Positions 23,156 to 33,830 are shown, counted from the first letter of the stretch. The stretch: 64,000 bases of DNA from Heloderma charlesbogerti (GCA_026122225.1 JANEZZ010002885.1:434001-498000); one strand, 5' to 3'. The notes: a model not told the origin generated them from the sequence alone. Numbers and translations are program-made.

Positions 23156-23470
23156 AGAGGACCGTCCTCTGTTTGAAGGGCTGTCCTATGTAGGCCCAGT
23201 TTAAAGATACTCTCTTATGAAGAGAGTATTTCTCTTATGCAGGCAGGAGAGCAGGGGCCTTGAAGTTGTCCATCAGCAGTTACCACCTGGACAGTGGACT
23301 GAGCTGAGGTGACACAGGTCACCTGCTCACAGTCTTCGCCACTCCGGTGACATATATTGTCCTTCTATTTAAATTCTACTAGTTATTTCTAAATGGGCAC
23401 CTAAACGTATAAATCAGCACATGCAAATTTTATGCAAATCAGCATCTTCTTTGGGCCTCCTTTTGGGCGA
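23156..23470 (+). mobile_element. Repeat Z copy 1
   Basis: Shares GAGGACCGTCCTCTGTTTGA, AAGGGCTGTCC, GGGCCTTGAAGTT, CACAGGTCA and TTATGCAAATCAG, in the same order, with 26542-27464 and, inverted, with 47097-47461. The third copy ends TATGGCCACCCTA, suggesting TAGGGTGGCC ends and a hAT-like nature. Confidence 0.6.
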
Positions 23471-24239
23471 AGCCTTTCGTGATGGATAAGTGGCCACCTG
23501 ATACCCGCCATTACATGAATGACCTTGCATAAGAACTAGGCACTTGTGTACTATTTACCGGATTTCCACAGTCCTTCATATCAGCTGAAAAAGCTAACGT
23601 ATGACACCAAATGCCTAGCGTTAGGGCTCCTAAGGCTCAGACTCATTTCTCACTATGAAAGATCTTGCCTGGACCGTCCCTTTGTCAGCACTCTTTGTTT
23701 TTCATTTCCCTCAGAATGTTACTTCCCATTGCACCTACAGATGCCCAAGGGAGATGGACATTTCTGGTACCACACCCAAAAGAACAGAGACATGGATGCT
23801 GTTTGGTGAGCTTATTTCTTTGTGCCTTAGTCTAGAAAAGATGGAAATGTGTCCTTCCTATATTAATGCACTTAGGACAAACAGAAGACTTTGGCTGATA
23901 AGTGCACATGTGAATGCATCCAAAAGTCATTGCCTATTTAAAGATGGCAGCTAAAATTTAATTTCATTGTCAGCTGCCTAAGTGAGCAGTGCTTTATTTA
24001 TGTCCAGTGGCTTAAGGATGCTTATGATGATATATTTATGTATCTCTATGAGGAAACCTGATTCAGTTCAGCTTCCTCAAATCGCCAGCATTTTTGGGAT
24101 GGTAGACGTGAACTCTCTGGGTCTCTAAAGATAGTAAGGATGGACAGACTGGGGTTTTGCACAGTGAATCCTTCACATCTGAATACTGACACCTCAATTA
24201 GTCCCAAATTAATCCTACACATGAAACCCAATTTGTCTG
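23471..24239. other. No assignable feature
   Basis: No repeat or coding can be supported here. Confidence 0.35.
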
Positions 24240-24660
24240 TTTAAGTTCCTAACACTGCAATTCTGTCCATGTTTACTCTGAATGGAGCCTAGGTAAGTGT
24301 GCATAGGATTGCAGCCTAAATCAATGGGCAGCATCCTGTTGATCTAAATAATATAGTAGATTCATCCTTATGTATCAAGGCATGGTTTTGAAAGTAGTTC
24401 TGTTATAACTCTTAATGCAAGCCACTTCTCTTTCAGATCACCTGTGGTATTTGGCGACAAACCTGTGTGGTGCTGAATTTAATAGACATTAGGTGCTGTA
24501 TGCTATAATCCTATGCACACTTACTTGGGAATGAGCCTCATTGAACAAAGTGGGATTGTTACATATTGAAACAAATACGGCTTGGACTGACCTGTCAGCT
24601 ACAATCCTATGCACACCTACTTGGCAGTATGCCTCATTGATAAATATGGGACTTGCTACA
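24240..24660. repeat. Cluster of three W repeats
   Basis: Copies at about 24250-24318, 24503-24570 and 24597-24655 share TATAATCCTATGCACACTTA / ACAATCCTATGCACACCTAC starts. The first ends TGCATAGGATTGCAGCC. Confidence 0.6.
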
Positions 24661-25320
24661 TATAAGAACATAGGAAGGGCCATGCTGGCGCAGACCAAAG
24701 GTCCATCTAATCCAGTGTTCTATTCCCACAGTAGCCAACCAGTTGCCATGAGAAACCCATAATCAGGACTTGAGTGCAACAGCACCCTCCTTCCCATGTT
24801 CCCCAGCAACTAGTATACGTAGGCATACTGTCTCTGATCCTGGAGGTAGCTTATAGCCATCAGGACTAGTAGTCCATTGATAGGCTTCTTCTCCAGGAAT
24901 TTGTCTAATCCCCTTTTAAAGCCTTTCAAATTTAAAGCCATCACTATGTCTTGTGGTACTGACTTCCGTAGTTTAACTATGCACAGTATGAAGAAGTACT
25001 TCCTTTTATCTGTCCTGAATCTCCCACCAATCAGCTTCATGGGTTGACCCCAGGTTCTAGTATTATGAGAGAGAGAGAAAAATGTCTCCCTATCCACATT
25101 CTGTGCAGAGGACTGGACCATAATACACTGAAGGACAATATTTCTATTCTCCACTCTACCCCAAGAAAGCTCTGTGTGGATTATTTTTTTGACAATCCTA
25201 TACAGAATCAAATCCATCCCTCTGCTTGGTAGCAAACCATTCAATATTTGACACAGAAAAATAACTACACTTTTTTCTTTGTGCAAACCAGGATTTCCAA
25301 ATGCACATTTATCTGCAACA
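24661..25320 (-). mobile_element. CR1/L3-like LINE 3' end
   Basis: On the plus strand the copy opens with AAGAACATAGGAAGGGCC then CAGACCAAAGGTCCATCTAA, the inverse of the 3' tail shared with the tRNA-SINEs of this window (for example 34310-34371). It continues through about 0.6 kb of 3' coding/UTR remnant (minus-strand words such as PKRGLDKFLE and KYFFILCIVKLRKSV decay forms). This indicates that the SINEs borrow the 3' end of this LINE family (inference from shared tail). 5'-truncated and dead. Confidence 0.65.
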
Positions 25321-25331
25321 CACACACACAA
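25318..25331. repeat. Short (CA)n run
   Basis: About seven CA units near the edge of the LINE tail. Confidence 0.8.
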
Positions 25332-25481
25332 TTCCACATTTAGATATTATGAAATGTTATTAAAATGTACATCTTTGATGACTATGCAATGTTTTGCTCC
25401 CAAGCTGTCATAAATTAAAAACAACGCTAGCTAAATAGGCAAAGTTCAAAAGTCAGTTTGCAAAATAAACATACATCCAGA
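25332..25481. other. Unassigned A/T-rich spacer
   Basis: Nothing recognisable. Confidence 0.3.
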
Positions 25482-25731
25482 CAGAGCCAGCCCTACCATT
25501 AAGCTGCTTCAGGCAGCAGATTTGGAGTGTCATGAAATGGCAGCAAATTCTTAGTTAATTTGTTATTATTGTATTTTTACTGCCAAGTATAATGAGAGGT
25601 GCTCATGATATTTTCTGCCTCATGTGCCAAAATAACTTGGGTACTATGCACCTTGATTTGTGCTAGGGGGGAGGGGCAGGGGGGCATTTCCTGCTCTGCA
25701 TCAGGCAACAAAATGTCCCGGGCCAGCCCTG
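25482..25731. mobile_element. hAT-type MITE, second member of the 20.2-kb family
   Basis: Ends CAGAGCCAGCCC and GGGCCAGCCCTG are inverted. The interior aligns to 20183-20415. The flanks CATCCAGA/GTCCCAGA agree at 5 of 8 positions, so the target duplication has decayed. Confidence 0.7.
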
Positions 25732-25934
25732 GTCCCAGAACATTGGCGGGGGGAAGTTTCAGGAGGAAAGTGACTGGCAGGAGCAGGTTAAACAGTTCCT
25801 TCTCTCCCGTCCCTTCTCTAATGTAAATTATCCCCTCCCCAGTGTACTTTGCAAGGGAATAGGGACCAATGGGGCTTTGTTACATGTGGCTGTAATATAA
25901 TGTGTAGCTGACCCTCACACAAGCAGATTAAAGT

Positions 25935-26010
25935 GTTGTGTTGTATCCAATGTTGGTTCTACTTAGAGTAGACCCATTGAAAGTAATGGGGCTTATGTTA
26001 GACTAACATT
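25935..26010. repeat. Family V palindrome fragment
   Basis: TAGAGTAGACCCATTGAAAG...GGGGCTTATGTTAG matches the left arm of 23012-23145. Confidence 0.55.
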
Positions 26011-26099
26011 GGCCACAAGCCACTGTCTTCTGTTCTTTGGCCTTCCTCCACTTTCTGTGGTGTGTGGTGCACTACAGTTGGCTGAGAAAAATGGAAGAT

Positions 26100-26330
26100 A
26101 GGAGGACCAGAGCAACACAGAAAGCTGCTTTGAGCCTCGTCAATCTATTTGTTCATCTAGTCCAGTATTGGCTACTCCAACAGACCATGTCTCTCCAGGA
26201 CCTCAGGCAGAAATCTTTCCCTTCCTCTGTTACCTGATCCTTTCAGCTGGAGATGACTGAAGATGGAGACTGGGGCCTTCTACATGCAAAGCTTATGCAC
26301 TATGACCAAGCTATGAGACATGGACTTTCC
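26100..26330 (-). mobile_element. tRNA-derived SINE, diverged
   Basis: Inverse order of SINE blocks: AGAAAGCTGCTTTGAGCC (3' tail), TTCATCTAGTCCAGTATTGG, CTCTCCAGGACCTCAGGCAG, then the tRNA-like end GGGGCCTTCTACATGCAAAG and CTTATGCACTATGACCAAGC. The same order occurs in plus orientation at 34178-34371. Confidence 0.65.
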
Positions 26331-26541
26331 TGCAAACAAGGTCCTCCACATAAATCTTAAACTGACCAGATACCCACCAGGGTCATAATTGTCTCTGAGA
26401 GAAATTAGGTTGGCTGGCATGAGGAAGAAGGCCTTTTCTTCAGCATCCCCACATCTCTGAAGTGCACTGGCAGTTTAGATGCACCAGGCCCCTTCACTAC
26501 AGATTTTTAGGAAAGCCTTGAAGACTCATTTGTATTCTGTG

Positions 26542-27464
26542 TCTGAGGACCATCCTTTGTTTGAAGGGCTGCCTGCCAGAGGACTGTCCTCTATTTTGAA
26601 AGTATCCCCTGTTTGAAGGGCTGTCCAGTCCAAGTCTTGTTTAAAGACAGTGATCCACTGGAAGGAATAACTGGGCCTTGAAGTTTCCCATCAACAGCTC
26701 CCGTCCAGCAGAAGGAACAAGATGCACAGGTCAACTGATAACAGTCTTCCACACTATGGTGAGATGTACTGTATGTCAGGGATTGCTGAGCCCTCCCACT
26801 GAGTAGTGAGGTAACAGAGACTTACTGTGCAATCCACAAAACCTTTATTCAGTTAATTTACACCTCTTCACACCTGTAGCATTATGCCTAATTAGCCAAA
26901 CAAAGCAAGGCAGTTGCCAGCCAACTCAAATGGACTGTTTCCCTCCATGGCCAGGCTTTTACTGGGCTCCTCCTTCAGGCAGAGTCCTCCTGACCCAACT
27001 TCTGATGGGCAGCCAATCTGGTGGACCACCTCCCACCTCCTCTCAATTCTGCCCACTGTGCGCTGAACTCTAGCATCTGTCAGTTCTGGTGCTCCCAACC
27101 TCTCTAACAAAGGGGTGAGTTCCCATGGGGAGGGGGATGACTGTCTTTAAACCTGGATGTCTTGTTAGATAAGCCCCTAGGAAGGTCCATCCCTGAGTCT
27201 GACTCCTGGATAGTCTTGGGACATTTCTTCCCCTGCTGCCTGTCTTGGCTGGACTTCTTCTAGCTCTGCCTCCAAATCTGAATTTGAGTCTTTAACCAAA
27301 CCAAAGAGCTTAGACCCAATCCTGACACTATATTTCAATAACAACAAAAATAATAATAATGTCTAAACTTGCATCTACACATACAAATTAGCATATGTAA
27401 ATGTTATGCAAATCAGTGTCCTCTTTTGTCCTCTTTTTGGGGTCATTCATCAGTGGCCAACCTA
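26542..27464 (+). mobile_element. Repeat Z copy 2, split by a solo LTR
   Basis: Blocks run in the order seen at 23156-23470: GAGGACCATCCTTTGTTTGA, GGGCCTTGAAGTTTCCC, CACAGGTCAACTG, then after the LTR GTTATGCAAATCAGTGTCCT and CAGTGGCCAACCTA. Confidence 0.6.
26774..27327 (-). mobile_element. Solo LTR
   Basis: Starts TGTCAGGGATTG and ends CAATCCTGACA. The flanks CTGTA (26769-26773) and CTATA (27328-27332) are a 5-bp duplication with one mismatch. On the minus strand CTGAATAAAGG supplies a polyA signal near 26850. The length is 554 bp, with no internal retroelement genes beside it. It shares terminus style and orientation with the 2926-3455 LTR but not its body sequence. Confidence 0.82.
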
Positions 27465-27662
27465 TGGCTGATGACTTTAGCTGCAGTTATTTATTGGGGT
27501 TTGGTATTTGGAGGGCTGGATGGTTTTGCTTTTATTATCACTTTTTTAAATTAAAATTTGAAATTTCTTGTTATTTGTATTTTATTTTGGAAGCTGCCTA
27601 GAGTGGGTGCAGACTTTTAAAGGCACCCTATAAACACTTTAAATAAATAAAATAATAATCTA

Positions 27663-28263
27663 TCAATGCAAACTGTACAAAATCCTTGCCCTCTCAGAAT
27701 AGCACAGATGGTAGGAAACAATTTTATGATAACATGAGACAGAGAACCTACAAACAGTTCACTGTACACCACCACATCTGGAGAGACAGTTTTTTCCAAT
27801 ACCACAAAAGACACATTACACAACATGTTTATTTTCATATTGAGAATCAGACACCCACTAGTAAGGTTTTTCTTTCGGGGGGCTTTAAAGTAAAACCCAC
27901 ATTTGTACGTGTAATAATGTCTCTGAACAGATTTCAGTAACATGGAAATGGTGGGATGAGATGGCAGACTGTGTGGAAAAAGACAAGGAATCAGTAATCC
28001 AACATATAACTGGATTGTTTTGTTTTGGTTTTTGAAGTTATTTAATGAATTCACTTTCTTATAGATATCACATTTTCCGATTTTTGCTGGTAATCTAATT
28101 ATTGTAATTCCCCAAGCTCTTTCGTGTTCCATAACATTTTAAGCTCTATGAAATTCAAATGGCTTCAATTTGCATTTCAAGTGATCCTACATTTAGCTTT
28201 GCACAGGAAAATGTTCTCAGGCCGTCGGAGTTAATTATGTCAGTTTAAACTTAACTATTAAGA
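27663..28263. other. No assignable feature
   Basis: A 171-codon minus-strand frame covers most of this stretch but is A/T-driven, partly overlaps the LINE tail and has no domain I recognise. I do not call it a gene. Confidence 0.4.
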
Positions 28264-28459
28264 ATGCCTGTTTCAATTGTGCAATCCTATGTGTCTCTAT
28301 TCAGCAGTAAGGATGCCTGTTTCAATGGTGCAATCCTATGTGTCTCTATTCAGCAGTAAGGATGCCTGTTTCAATGGTGTAATCCTATGTGTCTCTATTC
28401 AGCAGTAAGGATGCCTGTTTCAATGGTGCAATCCTATGTGTCTTTATTCAGCAGTAAGA
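28264..28459. repeat. 49-bp tandem repeat, four units
   Basis: Units begin ATGCCTGTTTCAAT at 28264, 28313, 28362 and 28411 and contain GCAATCCTATGTGTCTCTAT and TTCAGCAGTAAGG. The unit is W-related. The units differ from each other by one or two bases. Confidence 0.92.
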
Positions 28460-28703
28460 CCCACTGAGTTCAATGGGCCTTACCCCCAGATAAGTGTATA
28501 GGACTACATCCTAATATTAATTATTGTCAGTCCCTATGGACAACTGACAATAATTAATATTAGGATGTAGTCCTATACACTTATCTGGGAGTAAGGCCCA
28601 TTGAACTCAGTGGGTCTTACTGCTGAATAAAGACACATAGGATTGCACCATTGAAACAGGCATCCTTACTGCTGAATAGAGACACATAGGATTACACCAT
28701 TGA
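28371..28703. repeat. 160-bp inverted repeat, one mismatch, 13-bp spacer
   Basis: The left arm 28371-28530 and right arm 28544-28703 are exact inverses except one position (CCCCC versus CTCCC). The spacer is TCCCTATGGACAA. Immediately after the right arm, 28704-28734 repeats 28514-28544 exactly (31 bp), ending in the Bov-B target site ATGGACAAC. Confidence 0.95.
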
Positions 28704-28734
28704 ATATTAATTATTGTCAGTCCCTATGGACAAC

Positions 28735-31700
28735 CCCCTTCATGGATCACTGCCTTGTTGTGGCGAAGGGGCTTGCGTAACTCAGTGAAGCCATAAGCTA
28801 TGCCGTGCAGGGCCACCCAAGACGGACAGGTCATGGCAGAGAGTTCTGACAAAATGTGGTCCACTGGAGAAGGAAATGGCAACCCACTCCAGTATTCTTG
28901 CCAAGAAAACCCCATGGAACGTATCACAAGGCTAAAAGATATGACGTCGGAAGATGAGCCCCTCAGGTCGGAAGGTGTCCAATATGCTACTGGGGAAGAG
29001 CAGAGGGTATTTCCAAGTAGCGCCAGAAAGAGTGAAGCGGCTGGGCCAAAGCCGAAAGGACACTCAGCTGTGGATGTGTCTGGCGGTGAAAAGAAAATCC
29101 GATGCTGTAAAGAACAATATTGTTTAGGAACCTGGAATGTCAGATCAATGAATCAAGGTAAGTTGGAGGTGGTCAAACATGAGATGGCAAGATTGAACAT
29201 CGACATCTTGGGAATCAGCGAACTAAAATGGACAGGAATGGGCGAATTTAATTCAGGTGACCATCATATCTACTCTTGTGGGCAAGAATCCCTTAGAAGA
29301 AATGGAGTAGCACTCATAGTCAACAAAAGGGTGGGAAAAGCAGTACTGGGGTACAATCTTAAAAATGATAGAATGATCTCAGTACGAATCCAAGGCAAAC
29401 AATTCAACATCACCGTAATTCAAGTCTATGCCCCAACCACTGAGGCCGAAGAAGCTGAGGTTGATCGGTTCTATGAAGACCTACAACACCTTCTAGAACT
29501 AACACCAAAAAAAGATGTCCTCTTTATCATAGGGGATTGGAATGCTAAAGTAGGAAGTCAAGAAATCACCGGGATAACAGGCAGGCATGGCCTTGGTGTA
29601 CAAAATGAAGCAGGACAAAAGCTAATAGAGTTTTGCCAAGAGAACATGCTGATCATAGCAAACACTCTTTTCCAACAGAACAAGAGGCGACTCTACACAT
29701 GGACGTCACCAGATGGTCAATATCGAAATCAGATTGATTATGTCCTTTGCAGCCAAAGATGGAGAAGCTCCATACAGTCAGTAAAAACAAGACCTGGAGC
29801 TGACTGTGGCTCCGATCATGAGCTGCTTCTTGCAAAATTTCGGCTTAAATTGAAGAACGTCGGGAAAACCACTAAACCGTTCAGGTATGACCTAAATCAT
29901 ATCCCTGATGAATATACAGTGGAGGTGAGGAATAGATTTCAGGGATTAGACCTGATAGACAGAGTGCCTGAGGAACTATGGATGGAGGTCCGTAACATTG
30001 TTCAGGAGGCAGCAACTCAATCCATCCCAAAGAAAAAGAAATGCAAGAAAGCCAAGTGGCTGTCGGATGAGGCTTTACAAGTAGCTCACGAAAGAAGGGA
30101 AGCGAAAAGCAAGGGAGAAAGGGGAAGATATACCCAACTGAATGCAGAGTTCCAGAGAATAGCAAGGAGAGACGAGAAGGCCTTCTTAAATGAACAATGC
30201 AAAGAAATCGAGGAAAACAACAGAATAGGAAAGACTAGAGATCTCTTCAAGAAAATTGGAGATCTCAAGGGAATGTTTTGTGCAAAGACGGCCATGATAA
30301 AGGACAAAGAAGGCAGGGACCTAACAGAAGCAGATGAAATTAAGAAAGGTGGCAAGAATACACAGAAGAACTATACAGGAAAGATCTGAATGTCCCTGAT
30401 AGCCATGATAGTGCGGTCACTGAACTTGAGCCGGACATCCTAGAGAGTGAAGTCAAGTGGGCCTTAGGAAGCATTACTAACAACAAAGCTAGCAGAGATG
30501 ACAGTATTCCAGCCGAGCTATTTAAAATCCTAAAAGATGATGCTGTTAAAGTGCTGCACTCAATATGCCAACAAATTTGGAACACTCAACAATGGCTGCA
30601 AGACTGGAAAAGGTCAGTTTACATTCCAATTCCAAAGAAGGGCAACGCCAAAGAGTGTTCAAACTACCGCACAATTGCGCTCATTTCACATGCCAGCAAG
30701 GTGATGCTCAAAATCCTACAAGCTAGGCTTCAGCTGTATGCGAACCGAGAACTACCGGAAGTACAAGCTGGGTTTCGAAGAGGCAGAGGAACTAGAGATC
30801 AAATCGCCAACATTCGCTGCATCATGGAGAAAGCAAGAGAATTCCAGAAAAACGTCTATTTCTGCTTCATTGACTACGCTAAAGCCTTTGATTGTGTGGA
30901 TCACAACAAACTGTGGCAAATTCTTAAAGTGATGGGAGTACCAGACCACCTTACCTGTCTCCTGAGAAACCTTTACGAGGGTCAAGAAGCAACAGTAAGA
31001 ACCAGACATGGAACAACCGAGTGGTTCAAAATTGGGAAAGGAGTATGACAAGGCTGCATATTGTCATCCTGCTTATTTAACTTATATGCAGAGTACATCA
31101 TGAGAAATGCCGGGCTGGATGAATCAGAGGTCGGAATTAAGATTGCCGGGAGAATTATCAACAACCTCCGATATGCAGACGATACCACCCTAATGGCAGA
31201 AAGCGAAGAGGATCTCAAGAGCCTCTTGTTGAGGGTGAAAGAGGAGAGTGCAAAAGCTGGTTTGAAACTCAACATTAAAAAAACTAAGATCATGTCATCT
31301 GGCCCTATCACTTCCTGGCATATAGAAGGGGAAGAAATGGAAGCAGTGACAGATTTTACTTTCTTGGGCTCCAAGATCACCGCAGACGGTGACTGTAGCC
31401 ATGAAATTAAAAGACGCTTGCTCCTTGGGAGGAAAGCTATGGCAAACCTAGAGAGCATAGTAAGAAGCAGAGACATCACCTTGCCGACAAAGGTCCGTCT
31501 AATCAAAGCTATGGTTTTCCCAGTAGTAATGTATGGCTGTGAGAGCTGGACTATAAGGAAGGCTGAGCGCCGAAGAATTGATGCTTTCGAACTGTGGTGC
31601 TGGAGAAGACTCTTACGAGTCCCCTGGACTGCAAGGAGGTCAAATCAGTCCATCCTAAAGGAAATCAACCCTGAGTGCTCATTGGAAGGACAGATAATGA

Positions 31701-31954
31701 AGCTGAAGCTCCAATATTTTGGCCACCTAATGCGAAGAGAAAACTCCCTGGAAAAGACCCTGATGCTGGGAAAGACTGAAGGCAAAAGGAGAAGGGGACG
31801 GCAGAGGATGAGATGGCTAGATAGCATCACGGATGCAATGAATATGAACTTGAGCACGCTCCGGGAGAGAACGCAGGACAGGAAGGCCTGGCGTGCTGTG
31901 GTCCATGGGGTCACGAAGAGTCGGACACGACTGAACGACTGAACAACAACAACA
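28735..31954 (+). mobile_element. Bov-B LINE (RTE), full-length
   Basis: This is a ~3.2-kb element with 5' start CCCCTTCATGGATCACTGCC and 3' end GACTGAACGACTGAACAACA. The flanking duplication is ATGGACAAC (28726-28734 and 31955-31963). The length matches the usual full Bov-B (about 3.2 kb). The single ORF is described separately. Two other Bov-B copies in the window are truncated or deleted, so this is the best preserved and probably the youngest. Bov-B is abundant in squamates and known for horizontal transfer between reptiles and ruminants (established). Confidence 0.96.
28800..31942 (+). pseudogene. Bov-B endonuclease-reverse transcriptase ORF, two lesions
   Basis: The protein would cut target DNA and copy the LINE RNA at the nick. 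The first 530 codons (28800-30389) carry an APE-type endonuclease: LGTWNVRSMNQGK (Asn motif), ISELKWTG (catalytic Glu), GDWNAKVG, and GSDHELLLA (His motif). The RT domain follows with NCSNYRTI-type fingers, DYAKAFDCVDH (first catalytic Asp) and NNLRYADDTTL (YADD). The C-terminus ends VTKSRTRLND. Against the minus-strand copy at 17-19.6 kb, one base is missing near 30345 (AAGAAAGGTGG for AAGAAGAGGTGG), shifting the frame. A TGA at 31046-31048 replaces an Arg codon, probably CGA decay. Otherwise it is open. The start at 28800 is the first Met in frame; its upstream context was not tested. Confidence 0.93.
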
Positions 31955-31963
31955 ATGGACAAC

Positions 31964-32157
31964 ACTTCTTCTCTTTCCCCAGACCTCTCAGGTCCAGCTT
32001 ATTCAATACATTTCATACTCATTCCTTCCATAGTTATTCACTAGGGTACCTGCCAACACTTCACAGATGACAATAGAGACATGCTTGTAACACTCCTATT
32101 CTCACATTTAGTGAGCTTCACACCCTCCACTATCATGTATTGTTGTAAGTCTTATGG
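31964..32157. other. Unassigned spacer
   Basis: Short unique-looking stretch between Bov-B and a SINE. Confidence 0.3.
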
Positions 32158-32280
32158 AGAAGGACTGTAGCTCAGTATTAGAGCACATGCTTTGCATATA
32201 AAAGGGCCAAGGTTCAATCCTTGGCATCACCAGGTAGAGCTAGGAAAGACTCCTGTCTGAAACCCTTGAAAAGCACTGCC

Positions 32281-32412
32281 AGGCTGAATCTACACATAGC
32301 AGTTTTACCATTATCATACTGCAATGATAACTATTGGTGCAATGACACCAATGGGCACCAATAATTATCACTGCAGTATGATATCGGTCAAATTGCTGTG
32401 TGTAGCCAGTTG
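32281..32412. mobile_element. Small palindromic MITE inside the SINE
   Basis: TCTACACATAGCAGTTTTAC at the left pairs with the inverse ending GCTGTGTGTAGC at the right; the inner arms ATCATACTGCA and TGCAGTATGAT also pair. The exact ends are uncertain. Confidence 0.6.
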
Positions 32413-33104
32413 GTATAAACATGCGATGTCGAACCTCTTTCAGCCCAAAGGCCAAATTCAGTTGTGGAGAAGCTCTCAGTGGCTGCATTCCAGCAGTAGG
32501 TGGGTGTGAAGGCAAAAGGCAGGGGGGATACCAAAAATACCAGCATATTTTAGCATACATTTCTTACTGCCAGTAATTAAGCCTTAGGAGAGTCATTTCA
32601 AGATGGCTGCCATCAGAGGTGCATTTGGTGGTGATGTGAGAGAGGGCCTTTCTGGTGGCCACTTCCAGGCTGTGGAACTCCCTCCCAAGGGAGGCTAGCT
32701 TTGCTCCCTCTCTGCTGTCCTTCTGGGGGCAAGCAAAGACTGCTTTATTCAAGAAGGCCTTCAGCCTGTAAGTGGGTCTGTTGGCGTGGATGCTGTTTTT
32801 ATTCTGTGATGTTTTATTGTATTTTAATGTGTTTTGTTGTTTAAATCTATTTTATATTGTTTTTGAAAGCCTCCTTGAGTACCTCTTTTTTTGTAGCAAG
32901 GTGGGGTATATATCAAATAAATAAATACTTTTCAACCTTTTAGAACATGTGGGTGGGGAGGAAACCATAAAATGACTGGCAATTGGGGAGAAATGAATGG
33001 GGCCAAGGGAAAGGAGCATGGCCATCTGGGGAATCCCAGAGGGCCAGATTGGGACCACAGATGGTCCAGATTGGGACCACAGGCCTGAGGTTCTGCACCC
33101 CTAG
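32413..33104. mobile_element. Probable hAT-type element holding an L2 fragment
   Basis: The left part GTCGAACCTCTTTCAGCCC and right part GAGGTTCTGCACCCCTAG look like paired hAT ends (GGGGTGCAGAACCTC inverse). Near the right end CAGATTGGGACCACAG is duplicated (33045-33085). The middle is occupied by the L2 tail below. No target duplication is assigned. Confidence 0.45.
32604..32932 (+). mobile_element. L2-type LINE 3' end
   Basis: GGCCTTTCTGGTGGCCACTT, GTGGAACTCCCTCCC (VELPP/WNSLP-type remnant), CTGCTTTATTCAAGAAGGCC, a T-rich UTR, then AAGGTGGGGTATATATCAAA and (TAAA)n. Confidence 0.7.
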
Positions 33105-33257
33105 TATTAATACTGAGCTAGATAGACCAACAGTCTGACTTGGTATCAAACAGTTTCCTAGGTTCTTCACTGCCTGTTGTATTCACTTACACTTCTGCAA
33201 TACACTCTCTTCCATGAATTTAGAAGCCGAAGAGATGAAGGCTGTTCTCGTTAAATC

Positions 33258-33400
33258 AGTGGCTGCCAACCTTGGGTCCTGAGATGTTGCTTGACTGCAC
33301 CCCCATCATCCCCGACAATTGCTGTGATGGCTGGTGATGATGGGAGTTGTAGTCCAAAAACATCTGGGGATCCAACGTTGGGAACCAAGGTGGGGAACCC
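33258..33400. mobile_element. Palindromic hAT-like MITE
   Basis: CAGTGGCTGCCAACCTTGGG and the inverse GATCCAACGTTGGGAACC form the ends; the arms CATCATCCCCGACAATTGC and GATGATGGGAGTTGTAGTCC lie inside. It is related to the 21.16-kb and 49.8-kb members. Confidence 0.6.
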
Positions 33401-33830
33401 ATCCAAAGTTGGGTTAGGTGTACTTGTAATTGTCCTGCGGTTCAGAACAGCAGCACTGTGTGAAATGGCAGGCTGTGCTGTGCATGGTGCCTTAGACACG
33501 CACGGACACACATTTGCCTACATGCACACTAGCGTCAAGGTGCGCACAGAGATTTAACTTCTAGAGACCATGAAGAAGAAGTTGAGCCCTGAAGATGACA
33601 ATGCTTGCAACACACACTGATGGGATTTTTAATAAAACACCGCCAAAAGGCAAGGCGGGGGGGGGGGGAGCAAGAGGGAGAGAGAGAATATGGAGAATGA
33701 TTTACCTGGGACGGGTACCTAGAGACTGTCTCTGATAAACAGGGATGTCTGAAGTGTAAAAAGGGGACACATAACATGGGAACTGGGCAATGACTGTTTT
33801 GCTGCAAACTAGGAAGTAACTAATTCAGGG
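33401..33830. other. No assignable feature apart from a G-run
   Basis: A poly-G tract is at 33657-33668, followed by GA-rich sequence. Nothing else is supportable. Confidence 0.35.

Larger units (their letters stand above)
26385..27662 (+). mobile_element. L2-type LINE 3' end, split by repeat Z
   Basis: The first part (26385-26540) has GAAGAAGGCCTTTTCTTCAG and GGAAAGCCTTGAAGACTCA, an L2-like 3' coding/UTR region. The second part (about 27465-27662) has the T-rich UTR, GGAAGCTGCCTAGAGTGGGT, and an (AAATA)n/(AAT)n terminus. Between them lies repeat Z. Joining the two parts as one LINE is inference from order and orientation. Confidence 0.55.
32158..33168 (+). mobile_element. tRNA-derived SINE, split by about 0.8 kb of nested repeats
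   Basis: The head (32158-32280) has a tRNA-like A box GTAGCTCAGTATTAGAGC, a B box AAGGTTCAATCC, then GACTCCTGTCTGAAACCC. The tail resumes at about 33105 with AATACTGAGCTAGATAGACC, AGTCTGACTTGGTATC and TTTCCTAGGTTC. The order matches the uninterrupted SINE at 34178-34371. The split and its inserts (32281-33104) are therefore secondary. Confidence 0.75.

Noticed and set aside
27617..28132. 171-codon minus-strand frame
   Set aside because: A/T-rich composition, overlap with a LINE tail and no recognisable motif make it likely to be chance.
32165..32230. tRNA-like A and B boxes
   Set aside because: No cloverleaf arms can be formed over the full length, and the sequence continues into a SINE body and tail shared with 34178-34372. 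It is a SINE head, not a tRNA gene.
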